This document shows positions 7,147 through 12,903 of a stretch of DNA of 17,254 nt, piece by piece. The number at the start of each line of letters is the position of its first letter. Positions within the stretch are counted from its first letter, which is position 1. Position numbers and translations under genes: made by a program. The stretch covers positions 1 to 17,254 of the forward strand of contig JAGLLG010000006.1 in the NCBI GenBank assembly GCA_023140635.1. Reading direction: 5' to 3'. The notes under the pieces are model-generated. The model was not told the origin of the DNA. It was given only the letters and a program-made list of their open reading frames with translations, and did no database searches. Origin of the DNA: Candidatus Pacearchaeota archaeon. GTDB taxonomy: Archaea; Nanobdellota; Nanobdellia; Pacearchaeales; GW2011-AR1.

Positions 7147-7254
7147 GGTCCTGAGTTCAATACCCTACCCAATTATAAAAAAATAGGGCGGGGCACACTA
7201 TACCCACTTCGCAGATTTTATCTGCTCGGGGGCAGGCACATCACAGCGGGCTCA
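7147..7254 (+). pseudogene. Split copy of the tRNA-Ile 3' region (tRNA fragment with a 79-base insertion)
   Basis: GGTCCTGAGTTCAA at 7147-7160 is identical to tRNA-Ile 7047-7060, exactly 100 bases away. ATCACAGCGGGCTCA at 7240-7254 matches tRNA-Ile 7061-7075 with one mismatch. The two pieces are contiguous in the tRNA, so the copy is 28 of 29 bases identical and is interrupted by 79 bases inside the T-loop (after the A at tRNA position 58). The one mismatch puts A opposite A in the T-stem. I could not find a matching 5' half (acceptor, D-arm, anticodon arm) in 7076-7146, so a pseudogene or integration remnant is preferred over a functional intron-containing tRNA. Confidence 0.45.
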
Positions 7255-7265
7255 CTTTGGTAAAG

Positions 7266-7273
7266 TTTTAAAA
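7266..7273 (+). promoter_or_regulatory. TATA box of rpl15e
   Basis: TTTTAAAA is centred 26-27 bases before the ATG at 7296, predicting a leaderless L15e-PspC transcript. Confidence 0.6.
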
Positions 7274-7295
7274 GGGAAATTTTGATAAGTATAAT

Positions 7296-7862
7296 ATGGG
7301 AATTGCAAAATATTTGAGAGAAGCTTGGAAGAAACCGGATGTTAAGGTACTTAGGGCGCGAATGATTGAGTGGCGAAAAGCTGGATTGATTACTCGAGTT
7401 GAAAAACCTCTAAGGCTTGATAGGGCTAGAGCTTTGGGATATAAGGCTAAGAAGGGTGTTACCGTCGTGAGAGTTAAGTTGAAGCGTGGAGGACATAAGA
7501 GAACTCGACCGAACAAAGCACGTAGAACAAAGAGATTACATATAAGGAAAAATTTGAAGATGAATTATAAGGAAATTGCGGAGCAGAAAGTAGCTCGAAA
7601 GTTTAGTAATATGGAAGTTTTGAATTCTTATCAAATAGGAAAAGATGGGATGAATTATTTTTTCGAGGTTATTTTAGTTGACCGTGTTGCTCCAGAAATT
7701 AAGAGTGATAAGCAGTTAGGTTCTTTTGTTAGGGCTCCTAAGAGAAGGGCTTTGAGGGGAATTAGTTCGGCTGGGAGAAAGGCTCGTGGTTTGAGAAATA
7801 GTTCTGTTAAGGCACCAAAGGTTAGACCTTCGTTAAGGGCGAATAGAGGACGAGGAAATTAG
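7296..7862 (+). CDS. rpl15e: Large-subunit ribosomal protein L15e
   Basis: This 188-residue, strongly basic protein is the archaeal/eukaryotic L15e of the 50S subunit, where it binds 23S rRNA near the exit-tunnel side. Recognisable segments are MGIAKYLREAWKKP at the N-terminus, WRKAGLITRVEKPLRLDRAR around residues 26-45, and the rRNA-contacting run VKLKRGGHKRTRPNKARR around 61-78. NYKEIAEQKVARKFSNMEVLNSY follows at about 90-110, and the tail is RG-rich and basic. Length matches the family. It is the first gene of a short transcript. Its stop codon is directly followed by the ATG of the PspC-like gene. Confidence 0.97.
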   Translation: MGIAKYLREAWKKPDVKVLRARMIEWRKAGLITRVEKPLRLDRARALGYKAKKGVTVVRVKLKRGGHKRTRPNKARRTKRLHIRKNLKMNYKEIAEQKVARKFSNMEVLNSYQIGKDGMNYFFEVILVDRVAPEIKSDKQLGSFVRAPKRRALRGISSAGRKARGLRNSSVKAPKVRPSLRANRGRGN

Positions 7863-8057
7863 ATGGTTAAAAAAGTGAAAAGGTTATATCGGGCTAGCGA
7901 AAAGGATTCGATGATTGGAGGAGTTTGTGCAGGGATTGCTGATTATTTTAATGTTGATCCGACGCTGGTTAGGTTGTTTTGGGTTCTATTTATTTTTGGA
8001 TGGGGAACAGGGATTTTGGCTTATTTGATTGCTTGGATAATTATTCCTCGGAAATAG
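7863..8057 (+). CDS. PspC-domain small membrane protein
   Basis: This 64-residue protein is a minimal PspC domain. A basic N-terminus (KKVKRLYRASEKD) is followed by the family core SMIGGVCAGIADYFNVDPTLVRLFWVL in positions about 16-42. Two hydrophobic stretches then end in AYLIAWIIIPRK. It should be an integral membrane protein. In bacteria PspC belongs to the phage-shock envelope-stress response; stand-alone PspC domains are common in archaea with unknown roles. No PspA partner is nearby. Its ATG immediately follows the L15e stop codon, and a GAGG stretch at 7852-7855 inside L15e can serve as ribosome-binding site, so expression is tied to a ribosomal protein gene. Confidence 0.9.
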   Translation: MVKKVKRLYRASEKDSMIGGVCAGIADYFNVDPTLVRLFWVLFIFGWGTGILAYLIAWIIIPRK

Positions 8058-8071
8058 GTATCAGAAAATAA

Positions 8072-8395
8072 TTATAATTTTTGGTCAAGCCATTCTTTTA
8101 TTTTCGCTTCTGGTTGTGCACCTACAAACTCATCTACGACTTCTCCGTTTTTGAAGAGTTTTACTGACGGGATTGACATTACTCCAAACTTGCTTGCTTG
8201 TTCTTGATTGCTATCTGTCTCGGCTTTTGCTAAAATAAATTTATCCCCGTATTCTGCTGCAAGTTTCTCTAGAGTTGGTTTCAATATCATGCATGGTCCG
8301 CACCAACTTGCCCAAAAATCTACTAGGACAGGGATTGTTTTTGATTTCTCTATTACTTCTGTTTCAAAATTTAAATCGGTTACTTCTATTTCCAT
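8072..8395 (-). CDS. trxA: Thioredoxin
   Basis: This is a 107-residue single-domain thioredoxin, the usual length. The active site is WCGPC with redox cysteines C32 and C35. The buried D26 (VDFWA) and the cis-proline P76 (MSIPS) are present, and the C-terminal helix ends EWLDQKL. No signal peptide is visible, so it is a cytoplasmic dithiol reductant for disulfide exchange. Its partner reductase is not in the window. It is convergent with the PspC gene (14-base gap) and divergent from the DNA ligase gene. A minus-strand TATA box places transcription start at the ATG. Confidence 0.97.
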   Translation of the reverse strand: MEIEVTDLNFETEVIEKSKTIPVLVDFWASWCGPCMILKPTLEKLAAEYGDKFILAKAETDSNQEQASKFGVMSIPSVKLFKNGEVVDEFVGAQPEAKIKEWLDQKL

Positions 8396-8416
8396 AATGT
8401 GATTAGGATTGGTTTT

Positions 8417-8424
8417 TTTATAAA
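8417..8424 (-). promoter_or_regulatory. TATA box of thioredoxin gene
   Basis: The palindromic TTTATAAA is centred about 25 bases upstream of the minus-strand ATG. Confidence 0.6.
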
Positions 8425-8450
8425 TGTTTTGGAGTTGTATGAACAGTAAG

Positions 8451-8458
8451 ATTAAATA
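8451..8458 (+). promoter_or_regulatory. TATA-like box of DNA ligase gene
   Basis: ATTAAATA is centred 25-26 bases before the ATG at 8480. It is a weaker match than its neighbours but has the same spacing. Confidence 0.45.
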
Positions 8459-8479
8459 GGTTTATTGCTTTAGAGGGTT

Positions 8480-10174
8480 ATGGATTATTTGAAATTGTGT
8501 AACATTTATCATGCGTTGGAATCAACGACGAAGGGACTGGAGAAGACAGAGATACTAGCAGAGTTTTTAGGTGATATTCGTAATGATCCTAAGTTAATCT
8601 ATCTGTTGCAGGGAAATATTTTTGCGGATTATGACCATAGAGAACTCGGGATCTCGCATCAATTAGTGATTAAAACCATTGGAAAAGTTGGAGGAATTCC
8701 TGAAGCGGATGTTGTTGATGCATTTAAGGAACTTGGAGATTTGGGTAAGGTTGCGGAGTCTTTGTTGGGGAATAAGAAGAAGCAAACGGCTTTGTTTTCT
8801 AATAAATTAAGTATCGAGAAGGTTATGACAAATTTGCAAAGGTTGCCCTCGCTGGAGGGGAAGGGAACTGTTGAGATTAAGATTGGTTTAATTGTTGAGT
8901 TGTTGCATTCAGCTACTCCGATGGAAGCGAAATATATTGTACGAACAGTTCTTAGTGATTTAAAGATTGGAGTGGGATCTGGAATTTTGAGGGATGCAAT
9001 TGTTATGCATTGTTTCAAGCCGAAAGATATCCAAGATAAAAAAATGTATGCCGTCTCTGTTCAGGAGGCGTATGATAAATCTACAGATTTTGCAGAGGTT
9101 TTTACTAAGGCGTGTAGTAATGAATTAGAAAAAATTAAATTGAAGCCTGGGAAACCTGTGAAGGTAATGTTATTTCCAAAGGCAAAAAATATCGAGGATG
9201 CATTCCGAATTGTTGGAAAACCTGCAGCGTTTGAATATAAGTATGATGGATTTAGGGTTATGATTAATAAAGAAGAAAACGGTCAAATCAAAATTTTTAC
9301 TCGGCGACTTGAAGAAATTACAACACAGTTTCCTGATATTGTGGAGTATATCGAGAGTCATGTAAAAGGTAAGAGTTTTATCTTAGATGCTGAAGCTGTA
9401 GGATTTGATGCAAAAACTAAAAAGTATACTGATTTTCAGGCAATTAGTCAGAGAATTCGTAGGAAACATGACATTAATGAAATAATGGAGAAGCTACCTA
9501 TTGAGTTGGCAGTTTTTGATATTATCTATCATGATGGAAATAACTTAATTGAGATGCCTTTTGGCAAGAGACGAAAATTGATTGAGAAGATTGTCAGAGA
9601 AGAGGAGTTTAAAATTGTTTTAGCAAAACAGATTATCACCGACGACACTAAGGTCGTTGAAAACTTTTATGGGAATGCACTTGGAGAGAATCAGGAAGGA
9701 TTAATGGGGAAAAATTTGTCTGCACCGTATAAGCCTGGGGCTCGAGTTGGTTATGCAGTTAAGTTGAAACCAGAAGATAAAGATCTTGATTTGGTAATTA
9801 CGGGTGCAGAGTGGGGAACTGGAAAGCGTGCTGGATGGTTAACTTCGTTTAATGTTGCATGTAGGGAGGATGGTGAACTTTTGCAAGTTGGGAAAGTGTC
9901 TACAGGGTTGAAGGAAAAGCCGGAGGAAGGTTTGAGTTTTGGTAAGATGACGAAAATATTAAAAAAGTTGGCTGTTGAGGAACATGGTAGAAAAATTGTT
10001 GTTAAGCCGGAGATTATCGTGGCTGTTCAGTATCAAAATGTTCAAAAGTCACCGAGTTATTCTAGCGGTTATGCTTTAAGATTCCCAAGGATTGTTAGAA
10101 TGAGGGAAGATAGGGATGTTGGAGATATTGCGACAATTGGAGAAATTAAGGAAGAAGTTGGAGATAAAAAATAG
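8480..10174 (+). CDS. lig: ATP-dependent DNA ligase (archaeal type)
   Basis: This 564-residue enzyme seals nicks in DNA, including Okazaki fragments, through an AMP-lysine intermediate. The nucleophile is K254 in the motif I sequence KYDG (254-257), preceded by FEY. Further nucleotidyltransferase motifs follow: FILDAEAV (motif III region), ELAVFDIIY, EGLMGKNL (motif IV) and YAVKLKP (motif V). A helical N-terminal DNA-binding domain covers about residues 1-210 and the C-terminal OB-fold about 420-560. Length fits archaeal LigI-like enzymes. A PCNA-interacting motif was not confidently located. It is divergent from the thioredoxin gene and followed, 63 bases later, by TBP with its own TATA box, so it is probably transcribed alone. 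Confidence 0.96.
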   Translation: MDYLKLCNIYHALESTTKGLEKTEILAEFLGDIRNDPKLIYLLQGNIFADYDHRELGISHQLVIKTIGKVGGIPEADVVDAFKELGDLGKVAESLLGNKKKQTALFSNKLSIEKVMTNLQRLPSLEGKGTVEIKIGLIVELLHSATPMEAKYIVRTVLSDLKIGVGSGILRDAIVMHCFKPKDIQDKKMYAVSVQEAYDKSTDFAEVFTKACSNELEKIKLKPGKPVKVMLFPKAKNIEDAFRIVGKPAAFEYKYDGFRVMINKEENGQIKIFTRRLEEITTQFPDIVEYIESHVKGKSFILDAEAVGFDAKTKKYTDFQAISQRIRRKHDINEIMEKLPIELAVFDIIYHDGNNLIEMPFGKRRKLIEKIVREEEFKIVLAKQIITDDTKVVENFYGNALGENQEGLMGKNLSAPYKPGARVGYAVKLKPEDKDLDLVITGAEWGTGKRAGWLTSFNVACREDGELLQVGKVSTGLKEKPEEGLSFGKMTKILKKLAVEEHGRKIVVKPEIIVAVQYQNVQKSPSYSSGYALRFPRIVRMREDRDVGDIATIGEIKEEVGDKK

Positions 10175-10205
10175 TCTAAAATTTCTCGACGATTAGATCA
10201 AAGCC

Positions 10206-10213
10206 TTTATAAA
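10206..10213 (+). promoter_or_regulatory. TATA box of tbp
   Basis: The perfect palindrome TTTATAAA within CCTTTATAAAGG is centred 28-29 bases before the TBP ATG. A strong box upstream of the gene for the protein that binds it would permit autoregulation, which is inference. Confidence 0.6.
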
Positions 10214-10237
10214 GGAAAATTTTCATATTATTATAGG

Positions 10238-10846
10238 ATGGTAACAAAAAAATCTAGTTCTAAGAAAGATACTTCTTTGAAAATTCAAAATATTGTTGCT
10301 ACAACTTCGCTTTGCGAGGATGTTTCGTTAACAAAACTTGCGAGAACGCAGCCGAATACTGAGTATAATCCAGATACCTTTCCAGGACTTGTTTTGAGAG
10401 TTAAAAAACCGAAGTCTGCGGTTTTGGTTTTCAGTTCTGGTAATCTTGTTTGTACAGGAACTAAGTCTGTTGCACAGGTACGGGATGTTGTTCAGCAGGT
10501 TATCAAACAATTAAAGAAAGTTAACGTATATGTTAAAATCAAACCTAAGATTACCGTTCAGAATATTGTCGCTTCTGGTGCAATTAATTTGAATTTAAAT
10601 TTGAATACCCTTGCCCTTGAATTAGAGAACACCGAATATGAGCCTGAACAGTTTCCAGGAATGGTGTATAAATTAGAAGATCCAACTGCTACTTTTTTGC
10701 TTTTCTCGAATGGAAAATTAGTCTGTACAGGGACAAAGAATAAAGCTCAATTAGACGAATCTATAATTCAATTGAATAGGAATGTGCGAGCAGCCTTAAA
10801 GCGAATTAAGGAGATACAAAAGAAACAGACCGAAGATGACTTTTAG
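10238..10846 (+). CDS. tbp: TATA-box-binding protein (TBP)
   Basis: This 202-residue general transcription factor recruits TFB and RNA polymerase to TATA promoters. The saddle is made of two direct repeats, about residues 14-105 and 106-195. Each contains an I-Q/V-N-I-V-A strand, a PD/PE-x-FPG loop (TFPGLV and QFPGMV) and a SGNLVCTGTK or SNGKLVCTGTK strand-turn with the DNA-wedging region. The N-terminus has a short lysine/serine-rich tail, and the C-terminus ends in an acidic TEDDF. Both are modest variations seen in archaeal TBPs. The many TATA boxes listed in this window are its predicted targets. Confidence 0.97.
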   Translation: MVTKKSSSKKDTSLKIQNIVATTSLCEDVSLTKLARTQPNTEYNPDTFPGLVLRVKKPKSAVLVFSSGNLVCTGTKSVAQVRDVVQQVIKQLKKVNVYVKIKPKITVQNIVASGAINLNLNLNTLALELENTEYEPEQFPGMVYKLEDPTATFLLFSNGKLVCTGTKNKAQLDESIIQLNRNVRAALKRIKEIQKKQTEDDF

Positions 10847-10868
10847 TATATCTTGAATGCCAATAGTC

Positions 10869-10876
10869 TTTAAATA
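10869..10876 (+). promoter_or_regulatory. TATA box of prs
   Basis: TTTAAATA is centred 26-27 bases before the ATG at 10899 but only 14-15 before the in-frame GTG at 10887, so it decides the start codon. Confidence 0.55.
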
Positions 10877-10898
10877 TTGATGTTATGTGTTTTTGTAT

Positions 10899-11864
10899 AT
10901 GAATGATGAAATTTTAATCTTGGCGGATCCTCAAAGCAAGGTTTGGAATTTTGCAAGAAGTATTTATGGAAGATTAAATTCTGATCCTAATCGGTTAGTG
11001 AAATATCGTCTTGGAATAGTTAATATAATCAAATTTAATGATGGAGAAATTTTTGTTAAGATTGAGGAGAGCGTCAGGAATATGGTTTGTTTCTTCGTGC
11101 ATGATTCATCCATGAGTCCTCAAGATTGGGCAATGTCTTTGGTCGAGATTAATGATGCTTTGATTAGGAGTTCTGCTAGAGAGATTTACAATGTTCTCCC
11201 TTATATGAGATATTCTAGGCAGGATCGAATGACAGATCCACGGACACCGGTTACCTCTGGCGTGTTGGCTAGAATGATCGGAATGGTTGCTAATGGGGTT
11301 ATAACTACAGATTTACATAATCCTGCTATTACGGGATCCTATAGCCTTCCTTTCGATAATTTGCGGGCGTATTCGACGATTATAAGTTATCTTCGACATA
11401 AATATCCTGATTTTTTAGAAAACTTAGTCATTGTTGCACCGGATGTTGGAAGTGCTGAAATGGCTAAATCTTATGCGAAGAGACTTGGGGCGGGTGTTGC
11501 CATTGTTGATAAGTCTCGTGAAAAGGCAGGTGTTGTAGGGAAAATGACTGTAATTGGAGATGTCTCTGGAAAAAATGTGATTGTTGTTGATGATATGATT
11601 GATACGGCGGGGACACTTTGCAAGGCTGCGGAAACGTTGAAGGAGGGCGGTGCGTTGAAAATTTGGGCATGTGCTACTCACGGGCTTTTTAGTAATAATG
11701 CCGTCGAGAGATTGAATGCTTCGTATTTTGAAAAAGTTATAGTGACGGATTCTATCCCGCAAGAAAGTTTGGGGAATATTGAAGTTGTATCTTTGATGGA
11801 CTTGTTTGCAGAAACGATTAATAGAATTTCTCATGGACGTTCTGTGAGTGAGTTGTTTAAGTGA
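10899..11864 (+). CDS. prs: Ribose-phosphate pyrophosphokinase (PRPP synthetase)
   Basis: This 321-residue enzyme makes PRPP from ribose 5-phosphate and ATP for nucleotide and aromatic amino acid synthesis. It has the two-lobed phosphoribosyltransferase fold: FNDGEIFVKI and DPRTPVTSGVLA in the N-terminal lobe, TTDLHNP (metal/ATP contact), APDVGSAEMAKSYAKRLG, the DKSREKAG flexible loop, and the PRPP-binding loop VVDDMIDTAGT at about 229-239. An in-frame GTG at 10887 would add four residues, but the TATA box favours ATG 10899. The usual KR-R motif is reduced to DKSREK, as in divergent archaeal enzymes. The TATA box of the following gene lies at and just past its stop codon. Confidence 0.94.
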   Translation: MNDEILILADPQSKVWNFARSIYGRLNSDPNRLVKYRLGIVNIIKFNDGEIFVKIEESVRNMVCFFVHDSSMSPQDWAMSLVEINDALIRSSAREIYNVLPYMRYSRQDRMTDPRTPVTSGVLARMIGMVANGVITTDLHNPAITGSYSLPFDNLRAYSTIISYLRHKYPDFLENLVIVAPDVGSAEMAKSYAKRLGAGVAIVDKSREKAGVVGKMTVIGDVSGKNVIVVDDMIDTAGTLCKAAETLKEGGALKIWACATHGLFSNNAVERLNASYFEKVIVTDSIPQESLGNIEVVSLMDLFAETINRISHGRSVSELFK

Positions 11865-11866
11865 TG

Positions 11867-11874
11867 TTTTTAAA
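11867..11874 (+). promoter_or_regulatory. TATA box of the NFACT-R gene
   Basis: TTTTTAAA directly after the prs stop codon is centred 25-26 bases before the ATG at 11896, supporting that start over the upstream in-frame ATG at 11848, which would overlap prs. Confidence 0.55.
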
Positions 11875-11895
11875 GATTGTTTTCTTGATCTAATT

Positions 11896-12285
11896 ATGGT
11901 ACATTTTAGAGAATATATTACTGCATCGGGCTTACGTGTGTTTGGTGGGAAGAATGCAGAGAATAATGATGAATTAGTTTTTGCGGCGAATGCAAAAGAT
12001 TTTTTGCTTCACACATCGGAGCCAGGAAGTCCTTTCGTAAATATTAAGGAAAATCCTTCGAAGCAAGATATTAAAGAAGCCGCAGTTTTTTGTGTTAAGT
12101 ATTCTCAAGATTGGAGGGGAAATAAACGAGATGTTGTTGTTAATATGTTTAAAAGAAGTGATATGAATAAGCCTGTGAGGATGAAGGTTGGGAGTTGGGA
12201 AGTTAAAAGGCAAAAGAAGGTTAAGGTTAAGGCGGTTGATATCTTGAAATTTGAGAAGATGCTTAGGGAAGAAGATAAAAATTAA
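11896..12285 (+). CDS. Stand-alone NFACT-R (DUF814) RNA-binding protein
   Basis: This 129-residue protein matches the NFACT-R domain found at the C-terminal side of eukaryotic NEMF/Rqc2, bacterial RqcH and archaeal homologues, which act on stalled large ribosomal subunits. Diagnostic segments are FREYITASGLRVFGGKNAENND at residues 4-25 (a Gly-x-x-V/F-GG-x-x-A-x-x-N/E pattern), DFLLHTSEPGSPFVNIKE around 34-50 and an EAAVFCVKYSQDW segment around 59-71. A basic KPVRMKVGSWEVKRQKK strand follows at about 95-111. The NFACT-N and coiled-coil parts are absent, so it is either a separate subunit or a family of its own binding tRNA or rRNA. The start at 11896 follows the TATA spacing and removes a non-homologous 16-residue extension. 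Confidence 0.85.
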   Translation: MVHFREYITASGLRVFGGKNAENNDELVFAANAKDFLLHTSEPGSPFVNIKENPSKQDIKEAAVFCVKYSQDWRGNKRDVVVNMFKRSDMNKPVRMKVGSWEVKRQKKVKVKAVDILKFEKMLREEDKN

Positions 12286-12345
12286 TTTTAAAGATGGTTT
12301 CGTAAATTATTACATTGAACTTTTTATTTTGTCTATTGGAGAAAA

Positions 12346-12353
12346 TTTATAAG
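12346..12353 (+). promoter_or_regulatory. TATA box of the zinc-knuckle/YhbY-like operon
   Basis: TTTATAAG is centred 25-26 bases before the ATG at 12375. Confidence 0.6.
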
Positions 12354-12374
12354 CTTTAAAGTTTTGTTGAAGGT

Positions 12375-12527
12375 ATGGGAATATATCCTAAATGTGATCT
12401 ATGTAAAAAGGAACTTGAAGATTATGGAGCATTGTTATTTTCGCCTCCTGATGAAAAAGGAAGAACTTTAAAGAACCATATTTGTAGAGATTGTTATGAT
12501 AAATTAAAAAATGAATATAAATTATGA
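12375..12527 (+). CDS. Small zinc-knuckle protein, 50 residues
   Basis: This small open frame has strong support from its context: a TATA box at leaderless spacing and an ATGA overlap (12524-12527) with the next gene. The protein begins MGIYPKCDLCKK and ends ICRDCYDKLKNEYKL. C7, C10, C37 and C40 form two CX2C knuckles about 26 residues apart, as in a treble-clef or ribbon zinc site. The intervening loop (SPPDEKGR) is polar. I cannot name the family. In many archaea an RNase P zinc protein (Rpp21/Rpr2) gene precedes the YhbY-S19e genes; this protein has the same position and cysteine count but not the sequence I would expect. Confidence 0.8.
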   Translation: MGIYPKCDLCKKELEDYGALLFSPPDEKGRTLKNHICRDCYDKLKNEYKL

Positions 12528-12769
12528 AACAAATTAAAAAATTACAAATAGGAAAGAATGGACTTAGTGAAGTATTTGTCGAGCAAGTACGGAAAGTTTT
12601 TGAAAAGGAGAAAGTTGTAAAAGTTTCTATGTTAAAGTCGGCTTGTCGAGATAAGAAGGATGCGGAGAAGATGGCTCAAGATCTAATTAGTTCTTTAGGG
12701 AAAAAGTTTGATTATAAGTTGGTTGGTTATGTGATTACAGTTATTAAGTTTCGGAAAGTGCAACAGTAG
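12524..12769 (+). CDS. YhbY/CRM-like RNA-binding protein
   Basis: This 81-residue protein matches the CRS1/YhbY (CRM) fold. The start LQIGKNGLSEVFVEQVRKVFEKEKVVKVSMLK follows the family pattern, in which the IGKNGL (GxxG-like) loop contacts RNA. The C-terminal strands LVGYVITVIKFRK match the usual Val-Gly-x-x-Ile-x-Leu-Tyr/Phe-Arg ending. In bacteria YhbY binds pre-50S particles and in archaea the gene usually sits just before S19e, as here, so a ribosome-assembly role is likely. Its ATG overlaps the TGA of the zinc-knuckle gene, indicating translational coupling. The TATA box for the following RNA/S19e unit lies immediately after its stop codon. Confidence 0.88.
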   Translation: MKQIKKLQIGKNGLSEVFVEQVRKVFEKEKVVKVSMLKSACRDKKDAEKMAQDLISSLGKKFDYKLVGYVITVIKFRKVQQ

Positions 12770-12770
12770 A

Positions 12771-12778
12771 TTTATAAA
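12771..12778 (+). promoter_or_regulatory. TATA box upstream of the structured RNA and rps19e
   Basis: The perfect palindromic TTTATAAA predicts transcription start at about 12800, using the 25-26 base rule of the other genes. That is more than 100 bases before the S19e ATG, unlike any other gene in the window. Confidence 0.6.
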
Positions 12779-12799
12779 TGCAAATTTCCCAGCTTAATT

Positions 12800-12881
12800 A
12801 GGTTAATGAGCTTCGGCTTATCTATCTCTGAAAAGAGAGCCCAAATAAAATGATAACCACAAGGGTCACGAGAACCCTTTT
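12800..12881 (+). ncRNA. Structured small RNA or 5' leader before rps19e (three-way junction plus hairpin)
   Basis: GGTTA (12801-12805) pairs with TAACC (12854-12858) to close a junction. Inside it, ATGAGC/GCTTAT (12806-12821) forms a six-pair hairpin with a UUCG tetraloop closed by C-G. TCTCT/AGAGA (12825-12838) forms a five-pair hairpin with a GAAA (GNRA) tetraloop. A 15-base A-rich single strand returns to the closing stem. Then AAGGGT/ACCCTT (12861-12879) makes a hairpin with a seven-base loop, followed by U's. The predicted transcription start coincides with the first base of the closing stem. It could be a cis-regulatory leader of the S19e operon or a separate small RNA ending at the last hairpin. 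It matches no RNA class I can name. Confidence 0.5.
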
Positions 12882-12903
12882 CAAATAATTTCAAAATACG
12901 AAA

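Noticed and set aside
6990..7172. Minus-strand 60-codon frame over the tRNA region
   Set aside because: It is the well-known spurious translation of an antisense tRNA (contains the SPLRFELRTPAL pattern) and has no start signals of its own.
7102..7172. Complete second tRNA, perhaps Leu-like, around GGATTAAAAATCC
   Set aside because: No D-arm or acceptor stem can be formed, and the putative anticodon loop does not fit a seven-base loop with a five-pair stem.
10887..10898. GTG start for prs, four residues upstream
   Set aside because: It lies only about 14 bases from the TATA centre, whereas the ATG at 10899 has the standard spacing.
11848..11895. Upstream ATG for the NFACT-R gene overlapping prs
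   Set aside because: It would precede the gene's own TATA box and adds residues without similarity to the family.
12800..12881. Box C/D guide RNA at the same place (CTGA at 12828 and ATGATAA at 12850)
   Set aside because: No proper 5' C box or 3' D box is present and the CTGA lies across the loop of a stable GAAA hairpin.
12783..12890. Possible tRNA at the S19e leader, because GCTTAATTAGGTTAATGAGC resembles a D-arm and AGGGT/ACCCT a T-arm
   Set aside because: No acceptor stem pairs, the loop CACGAGA lacks the TTC pattern, and the TATA box predicts transcription to begin in the middle of the supposed D-loop.
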